From: Occallatibacter gabretensis
GTDB lineage: Bacteria; Acidobacteriota; Terriglobia; Terriglobales; Acidobacteriaceae
DNA length: 64,000 nt
Assembly (NCBI RefSeq): GCF_001449115.1
Contig: NZ_LAIJ01000010.1
Coordinates: 62,001-126,000 of the forward strand
Direction of reading: 5' to 3'
Shown here: piece by piece, positions 1 through 9,048 of the stretch
How positions within the stretch are numbered: position 1 is the stretch's first letter
Layout of the letters: each line of letters begins with the position of its first letter
Made by a program: the position numbers and the translations under genes
The notes under the pieces: model-generated
What the model saw: the letters and a program-made list of their open reading frames with translations, nothing else
What the model was told of the DNA's origin: nothing
The model's database searches: none

Positions 1-452
1 AGCCACATGTTGAGCTCGGGAACGCTGGTGGAATCGAAGCTGCCCTGCGGGAAGTTCTGCACCATACGCACGAGAGATTGCGGCTCAGGATAAGGGAGCG
101 GTTGAAGCAATACGGTGTTTACGACGGAGAAGACAGCTGTGTTGACTCCGATGCCGAGCGCGATGACGAGCAGGGCGACTGCGGTGAAGCCGGGTGTTTT
201 TCGTAGCGAGCGCCAGGCGAAGCGAACATCGCGCCAGAGATCTTCAAGCCAAGGCACGGAACGATAATGCCATACGCGTTCTCTGACGACGAGTGGATTA
301 CCGAATTTGAGTTGTGCCTGACGCTGGGCTTCTGCGTCTGAGAGACCGCGCGCCTGGTTTGCGTCACGCTCGTGCGCGATATGGGATTCGATCTCTTCGG
401 CGAGGTCGCGGTCTTTTTCTTTGCGATGCAGAAAACGCTGAAAGAAGCCCAT
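1..452 (-). CDS. ADOP-type ABC transporter permease, N-terminal part (cut by window edge)
   Basis: Reading the minus strand from the ATG at 450-452 gives an open frame to the window edge, about 150 residues starting MGFFQRFLHRK. It has the layout of acidobacterial duplicated orphan permeases: a charged helical region (EEIESHIAHERDANQARGLS), the phrase LEDLWRDVRFAWRSLRKTPGF, then a first membrane segment (TAVALLVIALGIGVNTAVFS), then the start of the MacB-like periplasmic domain. The family comprises FtsX/MacB-like permeases that usually lack an adjacent ATPase gene. The start lies 16 bases after the stop of a PadR regulator on the same strand, so the two probably form an operon. The rest of the gene is outside the window. 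The family call is secure; the substrate is unknown. Confidence 0.85.
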   Translation of the reverse strand, partial: MGFFQRFLHRKEKDRDLAEEIESHIAHERDANQARGLSDAEAQRQAQLKFGNPLVVRERVWHYRSVPWLEDLWRDVRFAWRSLRKTPGFTAVALLVIALGIGVNTAVFSVVNTVLLQPLPYPEPQSLVRMVQNFPQGSFDSTSVPELNMW

Positions 453-468
453 GGTTGTTCCTCCTGCC

Positions 469-819
469 CTAGCTGTTCGATTCGCCGAGAATGAGGCCGA
501 TGGCGCGGGTCATTTGCCGCCAACGGCTGGTGGCCGCAGTCAGTTCTTTGCGGCCTTTGGCTGTGAGCTGGTAGAACTTCGCCTTGCGGTTGTTATCGCT
601 CACGCCCCACTTGGATGAAACAAGGCCTCGGTCTTCAAGACGATGAAGAGCCGGATAGAGGGATCCCTGCTCGATTTCGAGTGCGTTTTCTGAGGTTTGC
701 TCGATTGAATGTGCGATTGTGTGTCCATGCGCAGGGCCGAAGATAAGAGTGCGGAGGATGAGAAGATCAAGCGTCCCCTGAAGGATGTCACCTGCTTCGG
801 GCGGTTGTTTAGGCGTCAT
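469..819 (-). CDS. PadR family transcriptional regulator
   Basis: A 116-residue protein with the PadR winged-helix pattern: ILQGTLDLLILRTL, a GHTIAHSIEQ helix, EQGSLYPALHRLEDRGLV and a beta-wing ending in YQLTAKGRKEL. PadR proteins are dimeric repressors that usually control a neighbouring membrane protein gene. The ATG at 817-819 is preferred over the upstream GTG because a GGAG lies about seven bases before it. The stop is 16 bases before the ADOP permease, so the two are probably cotranscribed. A tandem direct repeat just upstream (829-875) is a likely operator. The effector is unknown. Confidence 0.88.
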   Translation of the reverse strand: MTPKQPPEAGDILQGTLDLLILRTLIFGPAHGHTIAHSIEQTSENALEIEQGSLYPALHRLEDRGLVSSKWGVSDNNRKAKFYQLTAKGRKELTAATSRWRQMTRAIGLILGESNS

Positions 820-828
820 CAGTATCTC

Positions 829-875
829 CACTCGAATGACTATGGGAGTGACTATACTTCACTCGAATGGCTATG
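829..875. promoter_or_regulatory. Probable PadR operator: tandem direct repeat
   Basis: The 16-base sequence CACTCGAATGACTATG at 829-844 recurs at 860-875 with one change, 31 bases apart. A TATAGT-like -10 hexamer for the minus-strand PadR gene lies between the copies. The position immediately upstream of the regulator's start suggests autoregulation. This is inferred from layout only. Confidence 0.5.
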
Positions 876-977
876 TGAAGGGGAAATATTCTGCGGGATA
901 CTGATCCTTCAGGAGATGGTTATCGAAAGCCGCGTTTCTCTACAGGAACTCCAGCTATTGTGAAAGGGTCTAAGAAC

Positions 978-1010
978 GAAGCCCAGATCCCGAGTTGGGA
1001 TCTGGGCTTC
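978..1010. terminator. Hairpin at the 3' end of the TIGR03118-like gene
   Basis: GAAGCCCAGATCC at 978-990 pairs with GGATCTGGGCTTC at 998-1010 around a short loop. It lies 27 bases beyond the stop of the minus-strand gene ending at 1038. There is no long T-tract, so termination strength is uncertain. Confidence 0.55.
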
Positions 1011-1037
1011 ATCAGTTGGTGGGTTGTGGAGGCTGGG

Positions 1038-2264
1038 TTACTGGTCGTTGCCCACAGTCAGGTCGGTGGCAACGGGCTTTAGGTAGCCGAAGAGGCCGCC
1101 TGTTCCGTGGTCTGGGCCGGCAGTGAAGTAGAGCTCGGAGGCAGGTGCGCCTGCGGGGTCGTAGCTGCCGGCGGCAGCGCTGTTGCCGGGGCTGATGGCC
1201 CAGAGGCCGTTGATTGCGAGCGGCTTTCCGGTGGCATCCTGGACCAGGCCGATGAACTTACCGGTGGCGAGATCGTAGGCGGCGATGGTTCCGCTAAACT
1301 CACTGGCGCCGCCGCCGGAGAACTGACCGATAAGCAGGTCGTGGCTATAGGTTCCGAAGTCGAGAGGCGCGAGGGCTACGCCCCAGGGGGCATTGAGCCA
1401 GTCCCCGTGTTCGAGGCGGTGCAGAAGTTGACCATCTGAGGAGAAGACATCGACGAAGCCGAGGCCGGGACCGTCGGTTTCGAATGGGTTACCTTCTTCG
1501 TGGAGGGCGTAGGCGACAACGATGTCGTTCCCGATGGCCTGAACATTGAAGGGCACGAAGTTCCGGGGAAGACGATCGTCGGTGAAGGGTTTGTTATTGT
1601 CATTGTCCCTGTCGCCGTCGCGATACCCATAGTTGTCATCGCGATTTCCGTCCCGGTTTGGTTTGAGGGTGACCTTGTGGAAGGCATTGTCGTAGACGTC
1701 GACTGTGCCTTTGGTGAAGTTGGCGGCATAAAGGTAGCGTTTGCCGTTGATGGTGGCGCTGGTAAGGCCGGTGTAGCTGGAGCCGTTTGTGGTCTTGACC
1801 ATGACGACGGCGTGCGTGGAAGGCGCGCTGCCGCCTGGAGCTATGCCGACGGCTGGGTTCCATCCGGAGATGGTGCCATCAATGGTAGAGAAGAGAAAGG
1901 CAGCGGGTGCGCCTGGGGCAAGCAGGAAATCCGTGGGGCTGGCGTTGGCGATGGTGCCTGTTGGAGTACCGGTGGGGAAGGTCTTGCTGTTGGGGTCAGC
2001 TTTGGGGATAGTTACGACGAGTGGGGTTATGGCTCCAGCGCCGTTGTAGAGCGTGCTCAGGCCGGTGGCGTTGTCGGAGACCCACCATGGGCTGCTGGAA
2101 GTGCGGGAGAGTCCCCACGGATTGATGAGGTGAGGATCCGTAACGGGGGCTACGCCGGATGTGTTAGCTACGAGATTGACCTGGGTGTAATGCTGGGCTT
2201 CAGCGACTGAATACAGAGAGATGGCCAACGATGCGACTGTGGTCAAAGACAAAAACGTCTTCAT
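1038..2264 (-). CDS. Secreted TIGR03118-family protein
   Basis: A 408-residue protein with a cleavable signal peptide (MKTFLSLTTVASLAISLYSVAEAQ). The mature part matches the TIGR03118 pattern as I remember it: QVNLVANTSGVAP, DPHLINPWGLSRTSSSPWWVSDNATG, then repeated beta-rich units (YLYAANFTKGTVDVYD, LNAPWGVALAP) suggesting a beta-propeller. The family has no established enzymatic function. A short Arg/Asp/Asn-rich insert near residues 203-226 is probably an exposed loop. The start is supported by AGGAGG about seven bases upstream. It is divergent from the DUF1254 gene and followed by a hairpin. The call is fairly secure at family level only. Confidence 0.75.
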   Translation of the reverse strand: MKTFLSLTTVASLAISLYSVAEAQHYTQVNLVANTSGVAPVTDPHLINPWGLSRTSSSPWWVSDNATGLSTLYNGAGAITPLVVTIPKADPNSKTFPTGTPTGTIANASPTDFLLAPGAPAAFLFSTIDGTISGWNPAVGIAPGGSAPSTHAVVMVKTTNGSSYTGLTSATINGKRYLYAANFTKGTVDVYDNAFHKVTLKPNRDGNRDDNYGYRDGDRDNDNNKPFTDDRLPRNFVPFNVQAIGNDIVVAYALHEEGNPFETDGPGLGFVDVFSSDGQLLHRLEHGDWLNAPWGVALAPLDFGTYSHDLLIGQFSGGGASEFSGTIAAYDLATGKFIGLVQDATGKPLAINGLWAISPGNSAAAGSYDPAGAPASELYFTAGPDHGTGGLFGYLKPVATDLTVGNDQ

Positions 2265-2601
2265 ACCTGAACCTCCTGGAGGTAATGCCCCGCGTCATGT
2301 TACGAATGTTGCTACGTCAACCGGCCGAGTCGTACACGGTGGCTGGGATTTTCGTGTATGCGGGGAGGGGACACATAAATCCAGAGCGAGCTTAGTCCCA
2401 CCGTTGAACTCCAGATGTCAGGAAGCTGTCATTGTTCTGTCACAGATTTCGAAAGCCCGTAAAAGTGTGATCGATGTGTCCTATGGCGGTACCAACCAAA
2501 CCTGTATCTGTGAGTAATGACAGGTGCGGTTTGGTCGTGAAGGGTTTAAATCTAGATGGCTACTGAGTACACGGATGCCAGTGGTACTTCCGGAGGGAAT
2601 G
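2265..2601. other. Divergent intergenic region
   Basis: This 337-base gap separates two divergent genes for exported proteins and must hold both promoters. An imperfect inverted repeat is visible: AACCAAACCTGT at 2494-2505 facing GGTGCGGTTTGGT at 2523-2535. I see no convincing small gene; a short plus-strand frame at 2221-2517 overlaps the signal peptide region of the neighbouring gene and looks spurious. Confidence 0.5.
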
Positions 2602-4098
2602 ATGCGCAGAGCCAGTATTTACCTCACAGCCGCAGCCAGTGTTTTCGCAATAGTGCTGACAAGTTGCCAGCAGAAAGCTGCTGACGAGCAGAGTTCCGCG
2701 CAGCAGAACAGCAATCCGCCAGCCGCTCCGGCTGCGGCGCAGATCGCAGGCACGCCCACCGGCACTGTGATGACTCCGGAATATGTGGCATCCGTGGGCC
2801 GGTTTGCTTACATCTGGGGCTGGCCGCTCGTAAACAATCTCAACCGGTCCCTGGCTGCGCAGCAGCAGCCTAGTCCGGGCCTGGTTGGCGGTGTGGCCCC
2901 TGTTTCGCCTCCGGGGCATATCTCCATGCTTACCGACTACATCAGCGCCGACCAGCACATGATCACTTGCCCTAACCAGGACACGGTTTATGGCTCCGGT
3001 TACCAACACGTCAATACGCAACCGGTTGTGATCCAAGTTCCTGACTTTGGCAAGCGGTTTTTTGTCTATCAGATTGCCGATGCGCGCACTGACTCCTTCG
3101 CTAATATTGGAAGCCAATATGGCACCAAGCCCGGCTTTTACGCGATTGTCGGCTCAAGCTGGAAGGGCACCATTCCCAGTGGCATCACGGCAGTTCTTCA
3201 CTCTCCGACGGATCTGGTCGTCATCCTTCCTCGCGTCTTCCAGGACGATACGGCTGAGGACAAGGCCGCTATCCAGCCGCTTTTAAGCCAGGTGGTGCTT
3301 TACCCACTCAGCGAATTCGATGGCAAGATGAAGACGATGGATTGGAAGAGCATTCCGACGTATCCTGAGCCTGCCAGCGCCGGCGGCGAGATCAAGTGGG
3401 TCATTCCGGAGAAATTTTTCGACGAGCTTCCCATCATTCTCAAACAGATTCCGCCTATGACGGGCGAGGAATCGCTGTACGCGACCTTTCAGTCTGTGCT
3501 TGATGCTGCGGCGAAGGATCCCAAGCTGAAGCAGACCCTGGTTCAGACTGCAGTGGCTACGGAAAAAGAGGTTATTGGTCCGCTTTTTGAATTTCACAAC
3601 AATGGCCGTCCTATTGGGAACGGTTGGAACTCTCCGCCCAACGGAGCCAACTGGGGCTTTGACTATCTCTCACGCACCGCGACAGCAAGATCCAACATGT
3701 ACGACAATGCGCCGCAAGAGACCCGCTACATCTATACCGACTTTGACTCCAGCGGGCAGCGCCTGGGCGGTGCTCATGGTTACACTGTGACCTTCCCGGC
3801 GGGACAGACGCCACCTGTCAACGGCTTCTGGTCACTTACGCTCTACAACAAAGAGCATCTCTTCGCGCCCAATGCGCTGAAGCGGTTCTCACTTGGCACG
3901 AAGAGCAAGTCGATGAAGCAGAATCCGGATGGCTCGCTGACGATTTACGTGCAGAACACATCTCCCGGAGCGGACAAGCAGGACAACTGGCTGCCCGCGC
4001 CGAAAGATAACTTCTCACTTTATATTCGCGCATATTGGCCGAAGGAAGAGGTCACAAACGGCCAGTGGATACCGCCGCTGGTTAAAGTGACTCGCTGA
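2602..4098 (+). CDS. DUF1254/DUF1214 domain lipoprotein
   Basis: A protein of about 498 residues. It begins with a lipoprotein signal (MRRASIYLTAAASVFAIVLTSC), so it is probably anchored in the envelope by the Cys. The N-terminal half has the DUF1254 pattern (YIWGWPLVNNLNRS, DQHMITCPNQDTVYGSGY, RFFVYQIADARTDSFANIGS). The C-terminal part has the DUF1214 pattern (YTVTFPAGQTPPVNGFWSLTLYN, ending IYIRAYWPKE-like). The family is widespread and uncharacterised. I chose the ATG at 2602 because CGGAGG precedes it by five bases; an ATG directly before it at 2599 is also possible. It appears monocistronic. Confidence 0.82.
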   Translation: MRRASIYLTAAASVFAIVLTSCQQKAADEQSSAQQNSNPPAAPAAAQIAGTPTGTVMTPEYVASVGRFAYIWGWPLVNNLNRSLAAQQQPSPGLVGGVAPVSPPGHISMLTDYISADQHMITCPNQDTVYGSGYQHVNTQPVVIQVPDFGKRFFVYQIADARTDSFANIGSQYGTKPGFYAIVGSSWKGTIPSGITAVLHSPTDLVVILPRVFQDDTAEDKAAIQPLLSQVVLYPLSEFDGKMKTMDWKSIPTYPEPASAGGEIKWVIPEKFFDELPIILKQIPPMTGEESLYATFQSVLDAAAKDPKLKQTLVQTAVATEKEVIGPLFEFHNNGRPIGNGWNSPPNGANWGFDYLSRTATARSNMYDNAPQETRYIYTDFDSSGQRLGGAHGYTVTFPAGQTPPVNGFWSLTLYNKEHLFAPNALKRFSLGTKSKSMKQNPDGSLTIYVQNTSPGADKQDNWLPAPKDNFSLYIRAYWPKEEVTNGQWIPPLVKVTR

Positions 4099-4121
4099 GT
4101 GTCGAGATGAGAAGCACGTGC

Positions 4122-5795
4122 TCAGAATCTGGGGGCGGGGGGCGGCGGTAGCAGGGCGATGAGCTCCTTGGCGTGGATGTTTCGGCATTCGGAGACGGTG
4201 TCGAAGACCATGGTTTGCGGATCGGCGTCGGAGAAGGGTTTCCAATCGAGGCCGGGCTGCGATGGGTTGCCGGTGTAGGCGAAGTTGATCCATGCGCGGG
4301 AGACCTTGTCCTGCAACGCGTAGCCTTCCGAGGCGTCTCCGGTTGCAACGCGGACCTGCGGCTCGGTGAGGTTGTGAAAGACGAAGGCGATCTCAGCGGT
4401 GTGGAAGGATGTGGTGCCGCCGTTGACCGGGTACTCGTAGACGAAGAGATAGTTGTACACCGAAGCATGGCCGGCCTGGGCCTTGGCGGCGAGCGCTCGC
4501 GTGTTGGGGCGAGCGAAGAAGAGAACGTCCTGGACCTGCTTGCGCGGGAATGAGGTTTTGAACGCGGCTGCGATGGCATCCTTCTTGTCGCCGAACTCGG
4601 CGGTGAGATGCTCGTTTACCTGCTGCGGAGTCCAGCTGTTCTTGTCGATGCTTTTTACGTAATTGCTGGACATTTCGCTGAAGACGCTTCCGGACATCTG
4701 GGGGATGTCGGATGACCAGTCGCAGAACTGGCGAAGGATGTAGTTGTCATCGGCGATGACGTTCCAACCGGCGCGCTGATTGTTGGCCTGAGCGACGGAG
4801 CGCAGTGCTGCCTGGCCGGCGGTGATGAGATCGAGATAGGGGATGGTTTTGAGTTTGCTAATATCGCTGCCCGTGAGGTTAAGGTTGGCGAGGGTCTGGG
4901 CGGCAATCTGCTGCTGAATCTTGAGGAGCGCGGCGGGATCCTGATCGGCTAAAACTTCTCCGCCGCCGCTTTGCGTGACGACTTTGTGGAAGAGGCCTTT
5001 TGCGGAGGGGGTGTGCAGCATACGTGCTGCTTTGCTGCCGCCGCCGGACTGGCCGAAGAGGGTTACGCTGCCGGGATCGCCGCCGAATTGTGCGATGTTT
5101 GCCTGCACCCATTGAAGCGCTGCGAGGATGTCCGCTGTGCCGGTGTAACGCGACTGAGCGTATTCCGGGCCATAGGCTGACAGGTCGAGCGTGCCGAGGA
5201 TGTTGAGGCGGTGGTTGAGACTGACGACCACGACATCGCCGAACTCGCTGAGGTTCTTGCCGTCGTAGGCATAGGCTTCCATCGCGGAACCATTGGTGAA
5301 GCCGCCGCCGTGAAGCCAGACCATGACTGGCTTTTTGGCAGACGCTGAGGTGCTTTGGGTCCAGATGTTGAGGATCTGGCAGTGCTCGTCTTCGACCCAA
5401 TAACGATGCGGGAAGACGAACTCGTCGATACCAACGTGCGCCATGGGAGGGATGGGGCAGACTGGACCCCAACTCTGGGCGCTCTTGATGCCTTGCCATG
5501 GCGGGACTGGTTTGGGAAGCTCGAAGCGTTCTGCCGTGGCGTAGGGAATGCCGAGGAAGACTGTGGTCTTGCCGTCGCGGTAACCGCGGAGCTGGCCACC
5601 CTGGATCTGGACGATGGGCGGGGCATAGTTGGGTGCTGTGGCGGATGGTTCTGTGTGGGTTGCTCCGGTGGAAGGCTTTTCGGCTGAGGCTTTTGGCTCG
5701 AAGGCGAGACCAGTGGCAGCGGCTCCTATGAGGGCTGCTCCGGCGCTGAGCAGATCCCGCCGGTTTACTTTTGTGAAATGCGACGTCTGACTCAT
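4122..5795 (-). CDS. Carboxylesterase type B (alpha/beta hydrolase), Tat-exported
   Basis: A 557-residue type B carboxylesterase (para-nitrobenzyl esterase/cholinesterase fold). The N-terminus has a twin-arginine motif (NRRDLLSAGAALIGAAATG), so export by the Tat system is likely. The family oxyanion-hole region is present (PVMVWLHGGGFTNGS) and the nucleophile elbow reads GQSGGGSKA, where family members more often have GESAGA. A later HTAEIAFVFHNL segment probably supplies the catalytic His. GGAGAG lies just before the ATG. The gene stands alone between opposing genes. The substrate cannot be predicted. Confidence 0.85.
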   Translation of the reverse strand: MSQTSHFTKVNRRDLLSAGAALIGAAATGLAFEPKASAEKPSTGATHTEPSATAPNYAPPIVQIQGGQLRGYRDGKTTVFLGIPYATAERFELPKPVPPWQGIKSAQSWGPVCPIPPMAHVGIDEFVFPHRYWVEDEHCQILNIWTQSTSASAKKPVMVWLHGGGFTNGSAMEAYAYDGKNLSEFGDVVVVSLNHRLNILGTLDLSAYGPEYAQSRYTGTADILAALQWVQANIAQFGGDPGSVTLFGQSGGGSKAARMLHTPSAKGLFHKVVTQSGGGEVLADQDPAALLKIQQQIAAQTLANLNLTGSDISKLKTIPYLDLITAGQAALRSVAQANNQRAGWNVIADDNYILRQFCDWSSDIPQMSGSVFSEMSSNYVKSIDKNSWTPQQVNEHLTAEFGDKKDAIAAAFKTSFPRKQVQDVLFFARPNTRALAAKAQAGHASVYNYLFVYEYPVNGGTTSFHTAEIAFVFHNLTEPQVRVATGDASEGYALQDKVSRAWINFAYTGNPSQPGLDWKPFSDADPQTMVFDTVSECRNIHAKELIALLPPPPAPRF

Positions 5796-5959
5796 ATCTC
5801 TCCAGAATGCCGGGTCATAATTCCATGCGACGAGGCATGGGGTCCGCCTATCTGAAGAGGCTGCTAGGTATGTGGCGGCTCAGTTGCGATCCTGAGCGCC
5901 TCTTCCAAGGCGGGGTGCTCAGAGTAGCACGGCGGGTGGGAGCTTGTGGTGCAGCCGAG

Positions 5960-8608
5960 CTACTCTTCCCGCAGGGCGACCATTGGATCGACGCGCCCCG
6001 CTCGCCAGGCCGGAATCCAGCTTGCTGCGAGCGCGACGATGAGTATTGTCAGCGCCATGAGAACAAAGACAAGCGGATCGCCAGGTTGTACGCCGTGGAG
6101 CATGCCCGCCAGGGCATGAGCGAGTGCAAAGGCGAGCGGGAGCCCTACGCCTAAGCCAATGGCCGTAAGCCGGCCCGCCCTGCGAAGGACCATTCGCAAC
6201 ACATCTTCGCGCCGTGCGCCCATGGCAATGCGCAGGCCGAACTCTCGGGTGCGTTCCGAGACAAGATTGGCCATGATGGCGAAGATTCCAATGGCTGCCA
6301 AAAAGAGAGCGAACAGGGCATCAAAGCCGAGAAGCGCGGCAACGTATGCGAGTCCGACCAGGTTGTCATGCAACAACTGGGCGTATGTCTCCACTGTGTC
6401 AAGAGGTATTGCCGGATCGATCCCTGCCAGAGCATTTCGCGCTGCCGGGGCGACGGACAGCGGATCGCCGGTAGCGGTGATGGCGTATGTGACGGACGCG
6501 GGCGGAATCTGGCCGGCATCGACGTAGACCGCCGTATGCTGTACCGAGTCCCACAGGGAGTAGTTCGTCTCCTTTGCGACGCCCGCGATAGTCAGCCAGG
6601 GCTCATTGCTGTTGCGCCCTCCGATGCGGATGCGATGGCCGAGCGGATTCTGCCCTGGGAAATGCTCTGCGACGAATCGCTCGCTTACGATGGCGACCGG
6701 GAGGGAGCTGAGGGAATCCCCTTGATTGAAAACCCGCCCGGCGACGACGGGAACGTGCAGAGCGTCAAAATAGCCGGCGCTCACGGGAAGGTATAACGTG
6801 CTCAGAAGCTTGCCGGGAACGGAGGGTCTGTTCTCAAGCTCGACGTCCCGTACCCAGCCGTTGTCGTCGTAGGGCAGCGCGGAGACCAGCTCTGCTTGGG
6901 TTACGCCGGGCAACGCGCGGAGACGGGTGAGGCTGGCGTCGTACCATTGTGCGCGTTTTTGCGGAGTGCCGTAGCGGGATTTGGGCAGGTTGATGTTGAA
7001 GGTAAGGATGGTGCCGGGCCGGTAAAAGTCGGCAACGTGCAGCCATGCGTTCATGCCCTTTGAGATGAGCGCTGCTCCAATGACGAGCGCAACTGCCAGC
7101 GAGATCTGGACGACTGCGAAGATGCTGCGCAGTCGATGCGTGCGGCCTGAGCCAACCGAAGAACGCGAACCGGCCTTGAGCTGATCGACGAGGTTTACGC
7201 GCAGTGCGTCCACGGCTGGGGCCATGCCGGCGATGAACCCGGCGAGTCCTGCGATGAGAAGGGAAAAGAACAGCACGCGTCCATTGAGCGAGATGTTGGA
7301 CCAGCCGGACATATAGCGGGCTACGCGCGCAGGCATGGTGATCAGCGTGAGATGCAGAAAGAGTGCGCCGAAGGCCAGGCCGCCAACTGCGCCTGCAAGA
7401 CCGAGCAAAATATTTTCTGTAAGCAACTGCCGCAGAATGCGCCAGCGGGTTGCACCCAATGCGATTCGCATTGCAATCTCTGGCCGACGCGCAACGCCGC
7501 GCGCCAACTGCAGATTGGCGACATTGGCGCATACGATGAGAAGGAGAAAGAGCGTAGCGCCCATGAGCAGGCGATAGTATTCCGGAGTATAAGGACCATT
7601 GATTCCATCGAGCAGGGACTCGACGTGAACGGTCCAGCCCTGATTGGTTGCGGGATAGGCCCCTGCCATGTGCTCGGCCATTGTGCGCAGCTCGGCTTGC
7701 GCCTGCTGGACGGAAACTCCATCGCGCAGCCTTCCTATTACCAGATAGTTGCGTTCCACGCGATCGGAAAGCTGCGCAGGGGTGGGCGCGAAGGGAAGGT
7801 AGAAGTCCGCAGTGGAGGGATACTGCATCGACTGCGGGAGGACACCTATGATGGTGTAACTGCGTTGATCGAGCTCGATTTTGCGTCCTAGCACACCTGG
7901 GTCTGCGCCAAAGTGCTGCTGCCAGAAGGCGTAGTTCAAGACGGCTACCGCGTCCCGTCCCGGCTGACTCTCCTCAGGGCCGTAAACCCTGCCAAACAGT
8001 GCGGTGGAGCGCAACACGGAAAAGAAACTGGCTGAGGTGACTGCGGCTTCAATGTGCGCGGCGTCGCCGGCGCCTGTCAGCGTCATGTCGGCTTCTTTTC
8101 GCACTGCCAGCTCTTCAAACGAACTAGAGCCCCGGAGCCAATCTTCATAGTTCGCCAGGGCGGCCTGCTCGTAGCCGCCTTTCACTCTCTCTTCTGAGAG
8201 CGTGACGACGCGGTCCAGCCTCGGCACCGCAAGAGGATGCAGTACGACTGCATCCATGCTGCTGAATATGGCTGTATTGACACCGATGCCCACTGCGAAA
8301 GTGATGAAGGCGGCGATTGTGAAGGCTGGTGATTTTACGAGTTGCCGCACGGCATACCTGAGGTCTTCCCACAGGCTTTCAACCAACGGCAACGTCTGTT
8401 CGGCGTGGTAATGCTCGCGGACTGCTTCTACTGCGCCAAGCTTCAGCAGCGCCTGGCGGCGCGCCTCGGTGAGTGTCATGCCAGCGCGCAGGTTCTCTTG
8501 GGTTTGAAGAGCGATATGCTCCTCCATCTCTTCCTGGAGCCTTTGGGTGTTGTTGCGCCGCATTGTCAGGTTCATTAGGCGCGCCGAAAATCGTCTCAAA
8601 AATCTCAT
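5960..8608 (-). CDS. ADOP-type ABC transporter permease (MacB/FtsX-like)
   Basis: A permease of about 882 residues. It has an N-terminal cytoplasmic helical region (LQEEMEEHIALQTQENLRAG), a first membrane segment near residue 85, a MacB-like periplasmic domain, an FtsX three-helix block, then a second periplasmic domain and a second FtsX block ending with GRVDPMVALREE. This duplicated architecture without an ATPase domain is the hallmark of acidobacterial duplicated orphan permeases. The start ATG at 8606-8608 overlaps the PadR stop by four bases (ATGA), indicating translational coupling. No ATPase gene is nearby. Substrate unknown; export of macrolide-like compounds, lipoproteins or peptides is possible by analogy with MacB. 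Confidence 0.88.
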   Translation of the reverse strand: MRFLRRFSARLMNLTMRRNNTQRLQEEMEEHIALQTQENLRAGMTLTEARRQALLKLGAVEAVREHYHAEQTLPLVESLWEDLRYAVRQLVKSPAFTIAAFITFAVGIGVNTAIFSSMDAVVLHPLAVPRLDRVVTLSEERVKGGYEQAALANYEDWLRGSSSFEELAVRKEADMTLTGAGDAAHIEAAVTSASFFSVLRSTALFGRVYGPEESQPGRDAVAVLNYAFWQQHFGADPGVLGRKIELDQRSYTIIGVLPQSMQYPSTADFYLPFAPTPAQLSDRVERNYLVIGRLRDGVSVQQAQAELRTMAEHMAGAYPATNQGWTVHVESLLDGINGPYTPEYYRLLMGATLFLLLIVCANVANLQLARGVARRPEIAMRIALGATRWRILRQLLTENILLGLAGAVGGLAFGALFLHLTLITMPARVARYMSGWSNISLNGRVLFFSLLIAGLAGFIAGMAPAVDALRVNLVDQLKAGSRSSVGSGRTHRLRSIFAVVQISLAVALVIGAALISKGMNAWLHVADFYRPGTILTFNINLPKSRYGTPQKRAQWYDASLTRLRALPGVTQAELVSALPYDDNGWVRDVELENRPSVPGKLLSTLYLPVSAGYFDALHVPVVAGRVFNQGDSLSSLPVAIVSERFVAEHFPGQNPLGHRIRIGGRNSNEPWLTIAGVAKETNYSLWDSVQHTAVYVDAGQIPPASVTYAITATGDPLSVAPAARNALAGIDPAIPLDTVETYAQLLHDNLVGLAYVAALLGFDALFALFLAAIGIFAIMANLVSERTREFGLRIAMGARREDVLRMVLRRAGRLTAIGLGVGLPLAFALAHALAGMLHGVQPGDPLVFVLMALTILIVALAASWIPAWRAGRVDPMVALREE

Positions 8609-8952
8609 GAGAAGTCCCCCGCTTCGAGCTTGAAGAATTGTGCGATGATGTCCGCGGTCTGCTGCCACTCCCGTGCTTCATTCTGCAGACGGTTGCGCCC
8701 GTCGCGCGTGATTTTGTAAAAACGCGCCCGCCGGTTGTTTTCAGATGCGCCCCACGCGGAGGAGATTGCGCCCTCGTGTTCGAGCTTGAGCAGCAAAGGG
8801 TACAGCGTTCCCTGGTTTACGGCCAATAGATTTCCGCTGATCTGCTCGATTCGCCGGGCGACGCCGTATCCGTGTAATGGTCCCAGCGTTTCAAGCGTCT
8901 TGAGAACCATCAGCGTCAGCGTTCCCTGTTGAACATCCGATTTCTCTTTCAT
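8605..8952 (-). CDS. PadR family transcriptional regulator
   Basis: A 115-residue PadR winged-helix regulator: VQQGTLTLMVLKTLETLGPLHGYGVARRIEQ, NQGTLYPLLLKLEHEGAI and a wing with RRARFYKITRDGR. The ATG at 8950-8952 follows AGAAGG at good spacing; an ORF extension upstream is less likely. It overlaps the downstream ADOP permease by four bases. An inverted repeat at 8963-9007 in its own promoter is a likely autoregulatory operator. It resembles the other PadR (469-819) in position and partner but differs in sequence. Confidence 0.9.
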   Translation of the reverse strand: MKEKSDVQQGTLTLMVLKTLETLGPLHGYGVARRIEQISGNLLAVNQGTLYPLLLKLEHEGAISSAWGASENNRRARFYKITRDGRNRLQNEAREWQQTADIIAQFFKLEAGDFS

Positions 8953-8962
8953 GACCCTTCTC

Positions 8963-9007
8963 TTGGTATCCAAAAGAAGCGTAGCACATTTTCATTTTGG
9001 ATGCCAA
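8963..9007. promoter_or_regulatory. Probable PadR operator: inverted repeat
   Basis: TTGGTATCCAAAA at 8963-8975 faces TTTTGGATGCCAA at 8995-9007; the arms are complementary with one mismatch and are 32 bases apart. On the minus strand, TTGGCA, an 18-base spacer and TGCTACGCT (an extended -10) can be read across it, so bound PadR would block the promoter. Confidence 0.55.
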
Positions 9008-9048
9008 CAGGAGAGAGGCGTATCTTTTTTCGAACCTGAAAAGCCGGT

